A DNA stretch of 64,000 nt from Pseudonocardia humida. Its GTDB lineage: Bacteria; Actinomycetota; Actinomycetes; Mycobacteriales; Pseudonocardiaceae. Made by a program: the position numbers and the translations under genes. Where the stretch lies: contig NZ_JAGSOV010000063.1 in NCBI RefSeq assembly GCF_023898865.1, forward strand, positions 1-64,000, given 5' to 3'. Below the pieces are notes generated by a model, which worked only from the letters and a program-made list of their open reading frames with translations, did not search any database and was not told the origin of the DNA. Below, piece by piece: positions 62,084-64,000 of the stretch. Each line of letters starts with the position of its first letter. The first letter of the stretch is position 1.

Positions 62084-62302
62084 GTGCACTGGATCCTCAC
62101 CGGCATGCTCATCGTCGCCAGCCTGGCGACGGCGGTCTACACCGGCTACCTGATGCGGCGCCTGTTCACGCTCGAACCGGGCGTCCCGGACGTGGCCGAC
62201 GCAGCGGAGGTCCAGCCGGCACCGTCCGAGCCAGCACCGTCCCAGGCCGCACCGGCCGAGCCGGCCGCGGCGCAGCCAGCAGCAGCCCAGGAGAAGGCGT
62301 GA
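62084..62302 (+). CDS. small single-pass membrane protein
   Basis: 72 residues: one helix at the N-terminus (WILTGMLIVASLATAVYTGY), a short basic stretch (LMRRLF), and a Pro/Ala/Glu-rich cytoplasmic tail with PAPSEPAPSQAAPAEP repeats. TAGGCT eight bases before GTG 62084 suggests a leaderless mRNA. No family assigned. Confidence 0.55.
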   Translation: MHWILTGMLIVASLATAVYTGYLMRRLFTLEPGVPDVADAAEVQPAPSEPAPSQAAPAEPAAAQPAAAQEKA

Positions 62303-62385
62303 GCGAGCTTGCGAGCGAACCATCCACTACAGCAGCTTCGCTTGCGCCGCTGCCGAGCGTCAGCGAGGTAGCGGCGTGAGCGAGC
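62298..62385 (+). repeat. short direct repeat flanking a spacer
   Basis: GCGTGAGCGAGC occurs at 62298-62309 and again at 62374-62385, with GCGAGCTTGCGAGC and other AGCGAG-rich sequence between them. It lies between the small membrane protein and the nitrobindin-like gene. Resembles a genomic REP-like insertion that duplicated the start-codon context. Confidence 0.4.
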
Positions 62386-62996
62386 CACAGATCACCGGTA
62401 CCCCCGCACCCACCCACGCCGCCCCGGACTCCCCGCAGCGCAACCGCCCCCGCTGGGTCGACCTGCCGGTCGAGGACGACACGGCGAACCTGCGCGAGGG
62501 ACCCGACCTGCACGACCAGTGCCTCGGCCTGCTGCCGCTGGTCGGTGTGTGGCGGGGGCTCGGCGAGGTCGACTACCCGACCATCGAGGGCCCGCAGCGG
62601 TTCGGCCAGCAGATCGTGTTCGCCCACGACGGGCGGCCGTTCCTGTCCTACGAGTCGCGCTCGTGGCTGCTCGGCCCGGACGGCGAGGTGCTGCGCCCGG
62701 CGGCCCGCGAGACCGGCTTCTGGCGCCCGCAGCCCGACGGCCGCGAGATCGAGGTGCTGATCACGCACGCCACCGGCATCAGCGAGATCTTCTACGGCAA
62801 GGCACGCGACCTGCGGTCCTGGGAGATCGAGACCGACGCCGTGGTGCGCACGTCCTCGGCGAAGGACGTCGTCTCCTCGCACCGGCTCTACGGCATCGTG
62901 GACGGCGGCGACCTCGCCTACGTCGACGAGCGGGCCATGGAGGGCCAGCCCCGCCAGCCGCACCTCTCGGCGCTGCTGAGCCGCGTCGCCGGCTGA
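62376..62996 (+). CDS. FABP/nitrobindin-like heme-binding protein
   Basis: 206 residues. Ten-stranded barrel family: GVWRGLGEVDYPTIEGPQRF (the GxWxGxG heme-site motif), IVFAHDGRPFLSYESRSW, ETGFWRPQPDGREIEVLITH and a C-terminal SSHRLYGIVDGGDLAYVDER. Nitrobindins bind ferric heme and detoxify peroxynitrite. The location next to cysA-sseC matches the mycobacterial order. Confidence 0.85.
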   Translation: MSEPQITGTPAPTHAAPDSPQRNRPRWVDLPVEDDTANLREGPDLHDQCLGLLPLVGVWRGLGEVDYPTIEGPQRFGQQIVFAHDGRPFLSYESRSWLLGPDGEVLRPAARETGFWRPQPDGREIEVLITHATGISEIFYGKARDLRSWEIETDAVVRTSSAKDVVSSHRLYGIVDGGDLAYVDERAMEGQPRQPHLSALLSRVAG

Positions 62997-63024
62997 CCGG
63001 CGGCGCCGGGCCGGGCCCGGGCGC

Positions 63025-63981
63025 TCAGCCCGAGCGCGACGTCGACGGCGACCGACCGGCCCGGTCGGGTCCGCCGTTGGGGCCGCGCTCGCCCTTGTCG
63101 CCGTCCTGGCGGCCCTGCTTCTGGTCGCCGGGCTTCTGGTCGCCCTGGCGGGCCGAGGCCAGCACGGTGGCCTCCGGGCCGGCGGGGCCGCCGGGGCGGC
63201 CCTGGCCACCGGGGCCACCCGGACCGTTGGGCTGGCCGTTCTTCTGCTGGCCCGGCCCACCCGGACCGTTCTTCTGCTGGCCCTGCTGGCCCTGCTGACC
63301 CTGCCCGCCGGGGCCCCGACCGGGGCCGTGCTGGCCGGACTTGGGCGGGTCGACCGAACGGGTCGGGTCGGCCGGGCGGATCGGGGCGGAGCCCCTCGGC
63401 TCGGCGGCCCGGACCATCGCGGTCGGGTCCTGGGTGGGGCCGGCGCCCTGGCGCTGCGGCGGACCGCCGGGAGCGCCCGGCTGCGGCCGGAACAGCTCGC
63501 CCGCCTCCGGCTCGGGCTCGCCCCGGGGGCGCATGGACGACGGGGCCTTGTCGACGGCCGGGAAGCCGCCGCTGGGCAGCCGGTGGGCGGCACCGCCCTT
63601 GGGCCCGGGCGGACCACCCGAACCGCCGGGGCCGGGACGCCCCGGCTCGACCGGCCGTGACGGCGGCTGCTGCTGGCCACCGCCGGCACCGGGGGGCTGG
63701 TGGTGCGGGGACGACTTGGGGCCGGACCCGCCGGGGGCCTTGGGCGCCCCGTTCGGGCGGGCGGCGACCGTCGGGTCGGCGATCTGCGGCGGGCGGTTGC
63801 CGCCGGTCGGCGGCGGACCGCCCCGGCCGGGACCACCCTGACCCGGACCACCGGGCCCACCGGGGCCGCCCTGACCGGGACCCTGACCGGGCGCGCCGCC
63901 ACGGGCGGCCGCCGGCGCGGGCTGGCCCGCGCCGGGCTGCGGCGGCCGCGGACCGGTGGGGCGCCCGGCCGGGGAATCCAT
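63025..63981 (-). CDS. Pro/Gly-rich low-complexity protein
   Basis: 318 residues of almost continuous low complexity: GQGGPGGPGGPGQGGPGRGG near the N-terminus, Pro/Gln stretches in the middle (GGGQQQPPSRPVEPGRPG), QGQQGQQGQQKNG, and a charged tail (DQKPGDQKQGRQDGDKGERG). No domain, membrane helix or signal. Strong third-position GC and a single intact frame favour coding, but its function, and whether the true gene extends beyond the right edge, are unknown. Confidence 0.5.
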   Translation of the reverse strand: MDSPAGRPTGPRPPQPGAGQPAPAAARGGAPGQGPGQGGPGGPGGPGQGGPGRGGPPPTGGNRPPQIADPTVAARPNGAPKAPGGSGPKSSPHHQPPGAGGGQQQPPSRPVEPGRPGPGGSGGPPGPKGGAAHRLPSGGFPAVDKAPSSMRPRGEPEPEAGELFRPQPGAPGGPPQRQGAGPTQDPTAMVRAAEPRGSAPIRPADPTRSVDPPKSGQHGPGRGPGGQGQQGQQGQQKNGPGGPGQQKNGQPNGPGGPGGQGRPGGPAGPEATVLASARQGDQKPGDQKQGRQDGDKGERGPNGGPDRAGRSPSTSRSG

Positions 63982-64000
63982 CCCCGGTGTCGAGCCACCT

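Overview
The window is high-GC actinobacterial DNA. Mycothiol synthase, GlnR, a WhiB protein, LmeA and the order FABP-sseC-cysA-lmeA / glnR-mshD-pst-phoU (the arrangement known from mycobacteria) point to a mycolata or Pseudonocardiaceae genome; a Pseudonocardia-like host is my best guess, made from protein style and not from a search. It splits into two parts at a tRNA-Lys(TTT) gene at about 44.2 kb.

Positions 1 to about 44.1 kb are accessory DNA, most simply an integrative element inserted at the 3' end of tRNA-Lys. The tyrosine integrase (42740-44122) sits directly against the tRNA. Next come a 2H phosphoesterase, an XRE-TPR regulator, a GntR regulator and a divergent excisionase-like gene. 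A long minus-strand operon (about 40.0 to 30.9 kb) encodes a WhiB variant, a VirD4-type coupling protein, a run of small acidic proteins, a DUF4913 protein and a DUF2637 membrane protein. A T-G-rich candidate transfer origin and a MobF relaxase-helicase (30.6-26.2 kb) follow. No VirB4-like or other secretion-channel gene is seen, so the element looks mobilisable or uses an unrecognised minimal transfer apparatus. Its left end was not found; the window starts inside an IS3-family element.

The left arm (about 1.8-25.6 kb) is cargo, and much of it is visibly more AT-rich than its surroundings. It holds a TIR-STAND-SpoIIE/PP2C fusion followed by two membrane-anchored proteins of unknown function, a membrane-anchored NACHT NTPase, another P-loop ATPase, a TcmP/DUF5131 pair, a remnant of a cytosine methyltransferase and several membrane proteins. 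This is the profile of a defence island. Large inverted-repeat structures lie between some of these genes.

The most distinctive observation is that six otherwise different proteins of the transfer operon (31.9-36.8 kb) carry the same helical motif, close to DPLxxARAAVxAADxAE, mostly near the C terminus. This suggests a shared docking or export tag.

From 44.3 kb to the end is chromosome. It contains a SodC-like lipoprotein, dusB, a GGDEF protein, a LytR-CpsA-Psr protein with a huge low-complexity N-terminus, two phoU genes flanking a dodecin, the pstSCAB phosphate transporter (three 11-bp direct-repeat PHO boxes are visible), mshD, glnR, lmeA, and a sulfur operon (cysA-sseC) preceded by a leaderless cysteine-rich leader peptide. 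A SnoaL/HTH pair, a small membrane protein, a nitrobindin-like protein and a Pro/Gly-rich protein complete it. An improbable poly-C tract near 52.35 kb looks like an assembly error.
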